A stretch of 64,000 nt of DNA, taken from positions 2,232,001-2,296,000 of the forward strand of contig CAWGLY010000005.1 of NCBI GenBank assembly GCA_963823505.1. Reading direction: 5' to 3'. How positions within the stretch are numbered: the stretch's first letter is position 1; each line of letters opens with the position of its first letter. The notes beneath the pieces were generated by a model, which ran no database searches, was not told the origin of the DNA, and worked only from the letters and a program-made list of their open reading frames with translations. This document shows positions 19,728-28,245 of the stretch, piece by piece. The DNA comes from DATHZQ01 sp963823505. GTDB taxonomy: Bacteria; Actinomycetota; Acidimicrobiia; Spongiisociales; UBA5794. A program made the translations under genes and the position numbers.

Positions 19728-20972
19728 TCAGTTCAGCGGGCAGCCCATTTCGTTCTGGTACTCCAACATGTCCTTGTAGAAGTTCCAGTCCTCGGTGTCG
19801 TACGCGGCCTGGACCTTGGCGATGACGTCGGCGGTGCTGAACTCGTAGCTCACGCCCGGGCTGCCGGCATTCAGCAGCGCAGCGACCGCATGGCGGGCCA
19901 GCGCATTCTCCTGGCCGCCCTTCGCCGAGACGCCGTCGAGCAGCGTATCGAAGCTTGACTCCACGCCGAAGGTGTCGTCGAAGCTATCGCCCGGGGCGTA
20001 GCCCGTGCTCACCCACGAATCGAAGTGGTGTTCCTGCTTCCAGTATCCGGGCGTGCACCCTTGCCCGCCGCCGTCCTCCGGCGTGATCGGCACGGCGAGG
20101 CCCGCTGCGATCCAGATCAATGATGCGGGAAGGTCGCCGGTGTCGAGATTGTCCTCGGACTGCACCTCCACCGTGATGGAGCTGACACCGGCCGGCACCG
20201 TGATGCTCGGCGTGAACGTGTCCCATTCGTATCCGTCGTTGCTGTCGAGCTCGTTGTCGAAGACCACGACCACCGTGCCGTCGGCCTGCACCGTGATGCC
20301 CGTCGGTCGAAGCGGCGGACCGTCGACGTCATCCGAGACGCTGGCCGTGAAGATCGTGAGGTCGGCCTGGCGGTCGACCGGCTCGGGAGTGAAGGTGAAC
20401 GTGCGGGGAATGGTCACCTCGCGAGGCAGGTCCGGAGCGTTGATGAACGCCACGTCGGCACCGTCGACGATCCCGATCTCTGCGTCCGTTCCGTCCTCGT
20501 AGATCACCAGGAGACCGGCGCCATCGTTGATGCGATTGACCGGCACGCCCGGTGCGATGGGCGTCACGAGCAGCGAGTTCGCACCGCTTGCGACCAGGCT
20601 GGTCACGTCGGCTCGATACACCGTCGTCTGGTACCCGCTGAAGAACGTGGTGGGGCCCCCGATCAAGGTTCCCGTCACCGGCGTGGCGCCGACGGTGTAC
20701 TGCTCGGTCGCGGCGATCGGTCCCTTCTTCTGCACCTCCCAATACAACAGCGCCTGTGCGGGCGTCCCCGGAACCGTGATGTCGATGGTGCCGGGGCCGG
20801 CCTGCAGGCCTGTGCCTGCGGCGACCGTGCCCGAGCCTGCGGCGATCGGAACCGACGGCGTGTCGAGAATCTCCGTCCCGTCGGCAAGGGCAATCCCTTG
20901 CACCGAGACGGCAATAGCGAATGCACCAAACAACGCCATCCAGCGTCGGATGCCCCGAGCACGATCGGCCAT
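19728..20972 (-). CDS. Secreted protein with C-terminal GCTPGYWK domain
   Basis: 414 residues. A signal peptide (about residues 10-30, ending GIALA) precedes a beta-rich region of about 280 residues with a TVYRADVTSLV segment. The C-terminal domain starts GCTPGYWKQEHHFDSW and ends in helices (ALARHAVAALLNAGSPG, DWNFYKDMLEYQNEMGCP). This GxWK-type domain recurs in exported actinobacterial and other proteins with no known biochemical role. The start at 20972 has GAGGGGGG upstream. It is likely released or surface-attached. Confidence 0.75.
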   Translation of the reverse strand: MADRARGIRRWMALFGAFAIAVSVQGIALADGTEILDTPSVPIAAGSGTVAAGTGLQAGPGTIDITVPGTPAQALLYWEVQKKGPIAATEQYTVGATPVTGTLIGGPTTFFSGYQTTVYRADVTSLVASGANSLLVTPIAPGVPVNRINDGAGLLVIYEDGTDAEIGIVDGADVAFINAPDLPREVTIPRTFTFTPEPVDRQADLTIFTASVSDDVDGPPLRPTGITVQADGTVVVVFDNELDSNDGYEWDTFTPSITVPAGVSSITVEVQSEDNLDTGDLPASLIWIAAGLAVPITPEDGGGQGCTPGYWKQEHHFDSWVSTGYAPGDSFDDTFGVESSFDTLLDGVSAKGGQENALARHAVAALLNAGSPGVSYEFSTADVIAKVQAAYDTEDWNFYKDMLEYQNEMGCPLN

Positions 20973-21101
20973 GGCTGGCCCCCCTCTTCTATCCCCCGGG
21001 GCATTGCCCCGCAAACCCTTTTCCCGAACCAAGTGTATGGCGGGCACGGATACGCCTCTATGGGTCGATCGACCTATCGCATGTCGCAGTGCCGGCATGG
21101 G

Positions 21102-21107
21102 TAGCCT
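21102..21107 (+). promoter_or_regulatory. TAGCCT -10 box, leaderless start of the kinase-LLM fusion gene
   Basis: TAGCCT lies six bases before the GTG at 21114, with no ribosome binding site. Confidence 0.45.
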
Positions 21108-21113
21108 CGCGAG

Positions 21114-22598
21114 GTGACCGAGATCCGACTTCCCGGTGTGTGCCTCGTCGTGCTGGTCGGGACATCGAGTGCCGGCAAATCGACGTGGGCGCACGCCAAC
21201 TTCTCCCCTGACCAGATCGTGTCATCCGACCGACTCCGCGCCGTCGCCGGTGCGTCCGAAGCCGATCAGCGGGCCGGCAACGACGCGTTTGCTCTGCTTG
21301 ACGAGATCGTCACCCGCAGGCTGGCTCGCAAGCTACTCACGGTCGTTGACTCGACGGGGCTCGATGCGGGGCGCCGCACCACCTACATCGCCATGGCGCA
21401 AAATGCGGCCGTCCCGATCTATGCGGTGGGGTTCGATGCCGCCCAGGCAACGCTCCTCAAACGCAATGCAGCAAAGCGATGGCCGCTCCCCAAACAGGCC
21501 GTCACAGGCCAGCACCGGGCGTGGCGGAAAGCCCGTGAGCAACTCGGCGACGAGGGTTTCGACGAGGTGTTCGACCCCGCACCCGTGAAGATCGTGCCAC
21601 CCGGCTTCTTGGAAGCGCCCCACTACCACCACCAACAAGAGGAGTCTCCCGTGCCCATGAAGTTCGGCCTCCAGATCTCCAGCTTCTCGTGGGAAGGCGG
21701 TGCGGCTTCAACCTCCACCACGCTGCGCAGCATCGCCGAAGCCGCCGAGAGCGCGGGCTTCTCGAGCCTGTGGGTGATGGACCACTTCCGCCAGATCCCG
21801 CAGGTCGGCAAGGAGTGGGACGACATGCTCGACAGCTACACAACGCTGGCGTACCTGGCGGGAGTAACCGACCGCGTGACTCTCGGCACGCTGGTCACCG
21901 GGATCGGGTATCGGAATCCCGCCCACCTCGGCAAGATCCTCGCCTCCCTCGACGTCCTGTCGGGAGGCCGCGCCGTCTGCGGTCTCGGCATCGGCTGGTT
22001 CGAGAAAGAGGCGACTGCCTACGGGTGGGAGTTCCCCCCGGTCAAGGAACGCTACGACCTGCTGGAGGACACGCTGGAGTTGTTGCCGCTGCTGTGGGGG
22101 CCGGGCGCTCCTGAGTATCGGGGCAGGATCATCCACGTCCCCGAAGCCATGTGCTACCCCCGCCCGCTCCAGGATCCGATCCCGATCCTGATCGGCGGTT
22201 CCGGCGAGAAGAAGACGCTCCGGCTGGTCGCCGAGCACGCCGACATGTGCAACCTCTTCGGCGATGCGGACACCGTTCGGCACAAGGTCGAAGTGCTGCA
22301 CGGGCACTGCGCCGCGGTCGGTCGTGCTCGAGAAGAAGTCACGGTCACCCACCTGTCTCAGGCCATGACGGCGTCAGACGCCGCCGCACTCCGCGAGAGG
22401 ATCGAGGCCATCCGCGGCCCGAGCCAGTCGGCCGAGGAGGTGGCGGCTGCCACTGGAGCGGGCACGATCGATGACCAGATCGGCCGCTACCGCCAGCTGG
22501 CCGATGCGGGAGTCCAGCACGCCATCGTCGCCCTGCCAGACGCCTCCGACCTGGGAACGGTTGCCGCATTCGGGGACGTCATCGTCGCGTTCTCCTGA
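21114..22598 (+). CDS. Fusion of P-loop kinase and F420-type LLM oxidoreductase
   Basis: 494 residues in two parts. Residues 1-170 are a small P-loop kinase/AAA domain of the polynucleotide-kinase type (Walker A VGTSSAGKST, then VVDSTGLDAGRR). After a His/Gln-rich linker near residue 175, residues 182-494 are a luciferase-like TIM barrel beginning MKFGLQISSFSWEGG and containing the barrel motifs LGTLVTGIGYRNP and CGLGIGWFEKEA. This second part matches F420-dependent LLM oxidoreductases. ATG codons at the junction (21656, VPMKFG) could give a separate LLM product; GAGGAG lies just upstream of them at 21639-21644. Confidence 0.85.
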   Translation: MTEIRLPGVCLVVLVGTSSAGKSTWAHANFSPDQIVSSDRLRAVAGASEADQRAGNDAFALLDEIVTRRLARKLLTVVDSTGLDAGRRTTYIAMAQNAAVPIYAVGFDAAQATLLKRNAAKRWPLPKQAVTGQHRAWRKAREQLGDEGFDEVFDPAPVKIVPPGFLEAPHYHHQQEESPVPMKFGLQISSFSWEGGAASTSTTLRSIAEAAESAGFSSLWVMDHFRQIPQVGKEWDDMLDSYTTLAYLAGVTDRVTLGTLVTGIGYRNPAHLGKILASLDVLSGGRAVCGLGIGWFEKEATAYGWEFPPVKERYDLLEDTLELLPLLWGPGAPEYRGRIIHVPEAMCYPRPLQDPIPILIGGSGEKKTLRLVAEHADMCNLFGDADTVRHKVEVLHGHCAAVGRAREEVTVTHLSQAMTASDAAALRERIEAIRGPSQSAEEVAAATGAGTIDDQIGRYRQLADAGVQHAIVALPDASDLGTVAAFGDVIVAFS

Positions 22599-22670
22599 GT
22601 TCACCGCGGTGCGTGCAAGGACGGCTTGCACCACGTAGGGTCGACGTTGGGTCCTGAACGGAGGTCGAAC

Positions 22671-22920
22671 ATGGAAGATCTGCTCCCCGGCGTCTCGTCG
22701 CACACCGTCACCACGCCACGGCTCACGATGCACTACCTCGAGTCGGGTCCGGCAGACGGCGTGCCGGTCGTGATGCTGCACGGAAACCTGGCGACCAGCC
22801 GGTTCTTCGAGCACATCATGTCGGGCGCACCCGAGCGCTACCGCTTCATCGCGCCCGACATGCGCGGCTTCGGCGACACCGAGAAGGTGTGGATCGATGC
22901 GGCGCGAGGTCTGCGCGATT
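22671..22920 (+). pseudogene. Alpha/beta-hydrolase, truncated after about 80 residues
   Basis: It starts with GGAGGT upstream and reads as a normal alpha/beta-hydrolase: MHYLESGPADGVPVVMLHGN (oxyanion HG motif) and RFIAPDMRGFGDTEK. After about residue 82 the sequence becomes a dispersed repeat (left end about 22918) and then a 47-bp tandem array. The nucleophile elbow, acid and His are all missing. The gene is therefore broken, most simply by recombination or insertion at the repeat. Confidence 0.75.
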
Positions 22921-23235
22921 CGGGCGGGCCGCTCCGGCCCCGGCATCAGCCGCCTGCTCGCCAAGGAACTCGAAGAGTTCCCCAGCTCAGGAGTTGCGAA
23001 GCAACTCCCAAGGAACTCGAAGAGTTCCCCAGCTCAGGAGTTGCGAAGCAACTCCCAAGGAACTCGAAGAGTTCCCCAGCTCAGGAGTTGCGAAGCAACT
23101 CCCAAGGAACTCGAAGAGTTCCCCAGCTCAGGAGTTGCGAAGCAACTCCCAAGGAACTCGAAGAGTTCCCCAGCTCAGGAGTTGCGAAGCAACTCCCAAG
23201 GAACTCGAAGAGTTCCCATCCGCTGAGCCTCTGAA
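22918..23235 (+). repeat. Dispersed palindromic repeat, copy 1, interrupted by the 47-bp array
   Basis: Left part 22918-22964 (GGGCGGGCCGCTCCGGCCCC, then GGCATCAGC) and right part 23218-23235 (CCGCTGAGCCTCT) match the copies at 29822, 32748 and 43706. In this copy the space between the two parts holds the tandem array. Confidence 0.7.
22965..23217. repeat. 47-bp tandem repeat, 5.4 copies, each with two hairpins
   Basis: Five exact units start at 22965, 23012, 23059, 23106 and 23153, plus an 18-base partial unit at 23200. Each unit contains GGAACTC-GAA-GAGTTCC and GGAGTTGC-GAA-GCAACTCC, both with a GAA loop, giving eleven hairpins in a row. All units seen are identical, so the array is recent or kept uniform. 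Because 47 is not a multiple of three, every frame stays open; the encoded peptides are not thought real. Confidence 0.95.
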
Positions 23236-23243
23236 AAGCAATA

Positions 23244-23270
23244 CGGGGACCTGCCGGTGGCGGGTCCCCG
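23244..23270 (-). terminator. Hairpin downstream of the small membrane protein gene
   Basis: CGGGGACC and GGTCCCCG form an eight-pair stem around an 11-base loop, 31 bases after the stop at 23302 on the minus strand. No clear T-run. Confidence 0.5.
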
Positions 23271-23301
23271 AAGAGGGTTTGCTGTTGCGATGCGGTAGCG
23301 A

Positions 23302-23562
23302 TCAGGCGGAGATCTTGAGTCCTGGGTCAGTGATGGACACCGTGTGCATCTCGAAGTCCCCCCACCCCGGCGTCGGCCGGACGTGAGTGTCACCCAACTC
23401 GTTCTCGAGATACTGAATCCGGCTCCGCGCTCGCAGGCTCTGCAACTCGTACGAGTCGGAGACCGACGCCATCACGCGGCGTTCCGCAATGGCCCACGCA
23501 ACGATCCACGTGACGACGATGGCCAGCAACAAAATGACCAGCTCTCCGGTGCCTTCGAACAT
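23302..23562 (-). CDS. Small membrane protein with coiled-coil segment, unknown
   Basis: 86 residues. One N-terminal membrane helix (VILLLAIVVTWIVAWAIAER, about residues 8-27) is followed by a charged helix (SYELQSLRARSRIQYLENEL) that could form a coiled coil in the cytoplasm. GGGAGAG precedes the ATG. I recognise no family. Coding character is supported by the sensible topology and a hairpin after the stop. Confidence 0.55.
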   Translation of the reverse strand: MFEGTGELVILLLAIVVTWIVAWAIAERRVMASVSDSYELQSLRARSRIQYLENELGDTHVRPTPGWGDFEMHTVSITDPGLKISA

Positions 23563-23720
23563 TGCCCCACTCTCCCGATTCCGCTTGCTTCCGAGTTCGC
23601 CGCCGGCCCTCGAGCCTTGGCGAGCTCACGTAGCTGAGACACGGGTACAGCCCGGATCTTGCGGGACCGCACCCGATTTGGGTCGAGCGCACCACATCGG
23701 GTTTTCGCGACCTGCCAGGT

Positions 23721-24164
23721 TCAGAACCGGCCGGGCTTCGTTTCGCCTGCGGCCTTGCCCGTGATCGCCTCGGGAATGATCCGCACGACGTGGGCCACGG
23801 GATCGAGCATCCAGTCCGGCATGGAGTCCATGACTCCGTATGCCGCTCGGTACTTGGCGATGATCTGGGCGACGTAGCCGCTCGACTCGGAACGGTCCGC
23901 AATGATCTCGGCTGTGCCGATGACGAGGACGGTGCTCCAATCGGCAGCGCCTGGTCCGGTGCGGGTCACCGACATCGACACCCGAGGGTGTTGCCGTAGC
24001 GCATCGAGACGCCTGCCTTCGAGGGTGCGGAAGATGACGTCGCCGTCGGCGTAGATGTACGACAGGGGCCCGACGTATGGAGTGTCGCCATCTATCACGG
24101 CGACATGCGCGACGCGCTCCATCCGCAGCAGCTCGTCGATCTCCGCCTGGCTGAGGTCGCGCAT
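23721..24164 (-). CDS. Pyridoxamine 5'-phosphate oxidase-like flavin/F420 protein
   Basis: 147 residues of the split-barrel flavin-binding fold: LLRMERVAHVAVIDGDTPYV, PLSYIYADGDVIFRT, and a basic segment where PNP-oxidase-like proteins hold FMN phosphate. The C-terminus carries HVVRIIPEAITGKA. Many actinobacterial members use F420 or bind haem; the ligand here is not certain. The start at 24164 is preferred because TATGGT lies six bases upstream, the leaderless pattern seen in many genes of this window. Unrelated in function to the heat-shock operon that diverges from it. Confidence 0.8.
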   Translation of the reverse strand: MRDLSQAEIDELLRMERVAHVAVIDGDTPYVGPLSYIYADGDVIFRTLEGRRLDALRQHPRVSMSVTRTGPGAADWSTVLVIGTAEIIADRSESSGYVAQIIAKYRAAYGVMDSMPDWMLDPVAHVVRIIPEAITGKAAGETKPGRF

Positions 24165-24170
24165 GACGGG

Positions 24171-24176
24171 ACCATA
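24171..24176 (-). promoter_or_regulatory. TATGGT -10 box, leaderless start of the PNP-oxidase-like gene
   Basis: On the minus strand TATGGT is followed by six bases and the ATG at 24164; no ribosome binding site is present. Confidence 0.45.
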
Positions 24177-24259
24177 GACGCCCGAGAGGAGTCCCGGACC
24201 GCCGTCAGAGGTGTCGATCGTCGCGCTGCGTCTCCCAGATAGGACCAGCAACCTGGAAT

Positions 24260-24303
24260 ATGACAATGATGGACTCAGGTTATACACTCATACAAAACTC
24301 AGA
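24260..24303 (+). promoter_or_regulatory. dnaK promoter with repeated ACTCA half-sites
   Basis: ATGACA (24260-24265) and TACACT (24283-24288), 17 bases apart, form a plausible -35/-10 pair. Within and after it are three ACTCA half-sites (24273, 24286, 24297). ACTCAAG is the right half of the HspR-binding HAIR element (CTTGAGT-N7-ACTCAAG); the left halves here are poor, so HspR control is likely but not shown. Confidence 0.4.
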
Positions 24304-24357
24304 CAGCTTTGCGGCCTCGGTTTCCAGGGGCCCTTGTGACACTTTGAAGGAGCATGC

Positions 24358-26190
24358 ATGGGACGTGCAGTAGGCATCGACCTCGGAACCACCAACTCGG
24401 TCATCTCGATACTCGAAGGTGGGGAGCCGAAGGTCATCAACAACGCCGAGGGCAACCGGACGACACCCTCCGTCGTCGCCTTCGCCAAGAACGGCGAAGT
24501 CCTCGTTGGCGACCAGGCGAAACGCCAGGCGATCACCAACCCGGATCGCACGATTCGGTCCGTCAAGCGCCACATGGGCACGGACTGGAACGTGGAAATC
24601 GACGGCAAGCTGTACACCTCGCAAGAGATCTCTGCGCGGATCCTCCAGAAGCTGAAGCGCGATGCGGAGGCCTTCCTGGGCGAGGACGTCACCGAGGCGG
24701 TCATCACCGTCCCGGCCTACTTCGGCGACGCGCAGCGTCAGTCCACCAAGGAAGCCGGCCAGATTGCAGGTCTCGAGGTGCTGCGGATCGTCAACGAACC
24801 GACGGCTGCGGCGCTCGCCTACGGCATGGACAAGTCGAGCGACCACCTGATCCTGGTGTACGACCTCGGCGGCGGCACGTTCGACGTGTCGGTTCTCGAG
24901 ATCGGCGAGGGTGTCTTCGAGGTGAAGTCGACCAGCGGCGACACCAGTCTCGGCGGCGACGACTGGGACGAACGGGTCATCGACTGGCTCGTCAAAGGCT
25001 TCAAGAACGAGCACGGCGTCGACCTGGCCAAGGACCCCATGGCGTTGACCCGCCTGCGCGAAGCAGCCGAAAAGGCCAAGATCGAGCTGTCGTCTGTGCA
25101 GGAGACGGAGATCAACCTCCCCTTCATCACGGCCACCGCCGATGGCCCGATTCACATGCTCAAGAAGCTCTCCCGCGCCGAGTTCGAGCAGATGACCGAA
25201 GACTTGGTCGAGCGCACCCGCAAGCCCTTCCAGCAGGCCCTCAAGGATGCAGGCGTGACGATGAACGAGATCGACCACGTGATCCTCGTTGGTGGCTCGA
25301 CTCGCATGCCTTCCGTGCAGACTCTCGTCCAGGAGCTGGCCGGCAAGGAGCCCAACAAGAGCGTCAACCCGGACGAGGTCGTGGCACTCGGCGCTGCGGT
25401 ACAGGCCGGCGTCCTGAAGGGCGACGTATCCGGGATCCTGCTCCTCGACGTGACGCCCCTCACGCTCGGTGTCGAGACCGAGGGTGGCGTCTTCACGAAG
25501 ATGATCGAACGCAACACGACGATCCCGACGCGGCGGAGCGAGATCTTCACGACGGCTGCAGACAACCAGCCCGAGGTGGAAATCCACGTGCTCCAGGGCG
25601 AACGGGCCATGGCAGGCGACAACAAGTCACTCGGCCGGTTCAAGCTGACCGGCATTGCTGCCGCCCAGCGCGGCGTACCGCAGATCGAGGTGACCTTCGA
25701 TATCGACGCCAACGGCATCGTTTCGGTGTCGGCCAAGGATCTGGGTACAGGGAAGTCGCAGCAGGTGACCATCACCGGCGGCACGGCGCTCGACTCCGAC
25801 GAGATCGACCGCATGGTCCATGATGCGGAGTCGCACGCCAACGAGGACGCACGTCGCAAAGAGGCCGCCGAGGCGCGCAATCAGGCGGATCACGCCGCGT
25901 ACTCGATCGAGAAGCAGCTCGCGGAGCATGGCGACAAGCTGACGGACGAAGAGAAGTCCGCCATCGAGGACAAGGTCACCGCGGTGCGGAAGCTGCTCAC
26001 CGAGGATGCCTCCGCCGAAGATCTGAAGACGGCCACCAGCGAGATGCTGACCGCATCACAGGTGCTGGGCGAGAAGATCTACGAGTCCTCGCAAACCCCG
26101 CCGGAGGGCGACGCGGATGCGGGCACCCCCGGTGAGGACGATGACGTCGTCGAGGCCGAGATCGTCGAGGAGGACGGTGAGGAGTCCTGA
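24358..26190 (+). CDS. dnaK: Molecular chaperone DnaK (Hsp70)
   Basis: 610 residues, normal length. The ATPase domain opens GRAVGIDLGTTNSVISILEG and includes VYDLGGGTFDVSVLEIG and ILVGGSTRMPSVQ. The substrate-binding domain shows LLLDVTPLTLGVETEGG. The tail is acidic (DDVVEAEIVEED), the usual co-chaperone signal. GAAGGAG precedes the ATG. It works with GrpE and DnaJ, encoded next in the operon, to fold and rescue proteins in the cytosol. Confidence 0.98.
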   Translation: MGRAVGIDLGTTNSVISILEGGEPKVINNAEGNRTTPSVVAFAKNGEVLVGDQAKRQAITNPDRTIRSVKRHMGTDWNVEIDGKLYTSQEISARILQKLKRDAEAFLGEDVTEAVITVPAYFGDAQRQSTKEAGQIAGLEVLRIVNEPTAAALAYGMDKSSDHLILVYDLGGGTFDVSVLEIGEGVFEVKSTSGDTSLGGDDWDERVIDWLVKGFKNEHGVDLAKDPMALTRLREAAEKAKIELSSVQETEINLPFITATADGPIHMLKKLSRAEFEQMTEDLVERTRKPFQQALKDAGVTMNEIDHVILVGGSTRMPSVQTLVQELAGKEPNKSVNPDEVVALGAAVQAGVLKGDVSGILLLDVTPLTLGVETEGGVFTKMIERNTTIPTRRSEIFTTAADNQPEVEIHVLQGERAMAGDNKSLGRFKLTGIAAAQRGVPQIEVTFDIDANGIVSVSAKDLGTGKSQQVTITGGTALDSDEIDRMVHDAESHANEDARRKEAAEARNQADHAAYSIEKQLAEHGDKLTDEEKSAIEDKVTAVRKLLTEDASAEDLKTATSEMLTASQVLGEKIYESSQTPPEGDADAGTPGEDDDVVEAEIVEEDGEES

Positions 26191-26224
26191 GGGCTCCCCA
26201 CCGTCCCCGGCAGAAGCACACATC

Positions 26225-26872
26225 ATGACGGACCACCAACCGATCAGCGAAGCGCCGGCACACGAGCTCGAGATCGTTCCCGAGGATGTCACCCACCATC
26301 TCGATGTGGACGACGTCGACGGGACGCCATCCGCTGCAGAGATGGGCATCGAGCTCCCGGACGACCCGGCTGCCGCACATGGCCTGCTCTTGCGCGAGCT
26401 TGCAGAGGCGCGGGCCGAAGCCTCCGAGTATTTGGAGAGCCTCCAACGTGTAGCCGCCGAATTCGACAACTACCGCAAGCGCATCGAACGCGACCAGGCG
26501 GAGAACGTGATGCGAGCCTCGCAGCGGCTCGTTGAGACGCTGCTGCCAACGCTCGACGCGTTCGACGCGGCGCTTGCGCTCGAGGCACAGACACCCGCGG
26601 AGGAGAAGATTCTCGACGGAATGCGCGGCACGCACACCCAGCTCATGGACAGCCTCGCCCGTGAGGGCGTCGCCCCCATCGCTGCCGAGGGACGGCCCTT
26701 CGACCCTGCGGTGCACGAAGCCGTTGCCGGAGGTGGTGACGGTGAGCTCATCGTCGGTGCGGAGCTGCGGCGCGGCTACACCCTGCGGGACCGCGTGCTA
26801 CGGCCGTCGCTCGTGATGGTGATGCCGTCGCCGGCGGGCGACGAAGCGGAAGAACCGGAAGAGGCGAGCTGA
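26225..26872 (+). CDS. grpE: Nucleotide exchange factor GrpE
   Basis: 215 residues. The long N-terminal coiled coil (about 55-115) includes ESLQRVAAEFDNYRKRIERD, the family's best-kept segment, and the beta domain includes EGRPFDPAVHEAV and LRRGYTLRDRVLRPSLVMV. It releases ADP from DnaK. It sits 34 bases after dnaK and five bases before dnaJ, so it belongs to the same operon. The ribosome binding site is weak (GAAGC). Confidence 0.95.
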   Translation: MTDHQPISEAPAHELEIVPEDVTHHLDVDDVDGTPSAAEMGIELPDDPAAAHGLLLRELAEARAEASEYLESLQRVAAEFDNYRKRIERDQAENVMRASQRLVETLLPTLDAFDAALALEAQTPAEEKILDGMRGTHTQLMDSLAREGVAPIAAEGRPFDPAVHEAVAGGGDGELIVGAELRRGYTLRDRVLRPSLVMVMPSPAGDEAEEPEEAS

Positions 26873-26877
26873 TCACG

Positions 26878-27789
26878 GTGCGCAAGGAATGGCTCGAGAC
26901 CGACTACTACGCCGTGTTGGGCGTGGGGAAGGACGCGCTGGACAAGGACATCAAGAGGGCCTACAGGAAACTCGCCCAGCAGTATCACCCCGACACCAAT
27001 CAGGGCGACGATACCGCTGAGCGCAAGTTCAAGGAGATCAACGAGGCTTACGATGTCATCGGGAATCCCGAGGCCCGCAAGGAATACGACCACGCACGCG
27101 AGATGGGGTACTTCGTCGGCGGCCCCGGCGGCGGGCAACAGTATGTCCGGGTGGAGGATCTGCTCGGGGGAGCAGGCGGAGCAGGGTCACCGTTCGACAT
27201 CTTCGGCGGTATCGGCGATCTGTTCGGCGGCCGCACCCGCCAGGCCCCGCGAGCGCAGACAGGCCGCGACCTGTCCGCCGAGGTCAGCCTCTCGTTCCAT
27301 GACGTGATGTCCGGCACCACCCGGGAGCTCACCGTCGACGGATCGCGGATCAAGGTCAAGATCCCTCAGGGCGTCGAGGATGGCGCCAGGGTGAAAGTGG
27401 CCGGAAGAGGCGGAGCGGGATACAACGGCGGCCGCCCGGGCGACCTCTACGTCAAGGTGCACGTCGGTACCCACCCGATCTTCGGCAGGCGCGGGAAGCA
27501 CCTCACCATCACCGTTCCTGTGACCTTCATCGAGGCGGCCCTCGGCGCGGAGATCGACGTACCGACGCTGGACGGCAAGGTGCGGCTCCGCATCCCGCCC
27601 GGCACGCCGAGCGGCAAGACGTTCCGGGTACGCGGCAAGGGGGTCCCTTCGGCGAAGGTAACCGGCGACCTCCTGGTCACCGTCGAGGTGAGCGTGCCGA
27701 CGGAGATGACCGATGAGCAGCGATCCCTGCTCGAGCAATTCCGGGAAACCCGACCAGACGACAACCCGAGAGCCCACCTGGGGGTGTGA
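26878..27789 (+). CDS. dnaJ: DnaJ-family co-chaperone lacking the zinc-finger domain
   Basis: 303 residues from a GTG. The J domain shows YYAVLGVGKDA and HPDTN (the HPD that triggers DnaK ATPase), then a Gly/Phe-rich linker (about 80-120). The two C-terminal beta domains (SAEVSLSFHDVMSGTTREL to PPGTPSGKTFRVRGKGVP) follow directly: none of the CxxCxGxG zinc-binding repeats is present. It is thus a CbpA/DnaJ-type-B protein in the place usually taken by full DnaJ. A second J protein elsewhere is likely. It overlaps hspR by four bases. Confidence 0.93.
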   Translation: MRKEWLETDYYAVLGVGKDALDKDIKRAYRKLAQQYHPDTNQGDDTAERKFKEINEAYDVIGNPEARKEYDHAREMGYFVGGPGGGQQYVRVEDLLGGAGGAGSPFDIFGGIGDLFGGRTRQAPRAQTGRDLSAEVSLSFHDVMSGTTRELTVDGSRIKVKIPQGVEDGARVKVAGRGGAGYNGGRPGDLYVKVHVGTHPIFGRRGKHLTITVPVTFIEAALGAEIDVPTLDGKVRLRIPPGTPSGKTFRVRGKGVPSAKVTGDLLVTVEVSVPTEMTDEQRSLLEQFRETRPDDNPRAHLGV

Positions 27790-28190
27790 AGATGGCCAAG
27801 CACACAGACGCGGTCTACATCATCTCTGTTGCCGCCGAGCTCGCCGGCGTACATCCACAGACCCTTCGTATCTACGAGCGCAAGGGACTGATCGAGCCGT
27901 ACCGAACGCCCGGTGGGACCCGCCGGTACTCCAACGACGATCTCGAACGACTGAACCTGATCTCAGAGCTGACGAGCGCAGGCGTCAACCTCGAGGGCGT
28001 GCGACGGATCTTGTCGTTGCGCGAGGAGAATCGACGGCTCCGCGGCCAGGTCGACCGCCTTCGCCGCCTGCTGGTCGACGCCGAGGACCGGGTGACCGGG
28101 CGCACCGCCGCAGGCGGCGTCGTACACACGGTCACGATTCGGGAACGGCGCCACCTGCCGGACATCCCCAGGAAGAGCCCCTTCGGCTGA
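27786..28190 (+). CDS. hspR: HspR, MerR-family heat-shock repressor
   Basis: 134 residues. The MerR-type winged helix shows AELAGVHPQTLRIYERKGLI and GGTRRYSNDDLERL. A heptad-like dimer helix follows (LSLREENRRLRGQVDRLRRLL). The operon dnaK-grpE-dnaJ-hspR is the known actinobacterial arrangement in which HspR represses the operon, with DnaK as co-repressor. The GTG start overlaps the dnaJ stop; an ATG two codons later (27792) is equally possible. Confidence 0.93.
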   Translation: MKMAKHTDAVYIISVAAELAGVHPQTLRIYERKGLIEPYRTPGGTRRYSNDDLERLNLISELTSAGVNLEGVRRILSLREENRRLRGQVDRLRRLLVDAEDRVTGRTAAGGVVHTVTIRERRHLPDIPRKSPFG

Positions 28191-28233
28191 GGCCCCTCCC
28201 TCGTACACCCTTCTCCAGGCGGCGAAGACGCCG

Positions 28234-28239
28234 TATCCT
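28234..28239 (+). promoter_or_regulatory. TATCCT -10 box, leaderless start of the small membrane protein
   Basis: TATCCT lies six bases before the ATG at 28246, with no ribosome binding site. Confidence 0.45.
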
Positions 28240-28245
28240 GTCCAG

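Noticed and set aside
22965..23217. CRISPR array
   Set aside because: There are no unique spacers; the whole 47-bp unit repeats exactly, and no cas gene is near.
22897..23386. Long repetitive frames through the 47-bp array
   Set aside because: All three frames stay open because the unit is 47 bp and lacks stops; the peptides are by-products of a hairpin repeat.
24280..25587. A 435-residue open frame antisense to dnaK
   Set aside because: dnaK is certain; the mirror frame is rich in Val/Asp/Arg with no motif.
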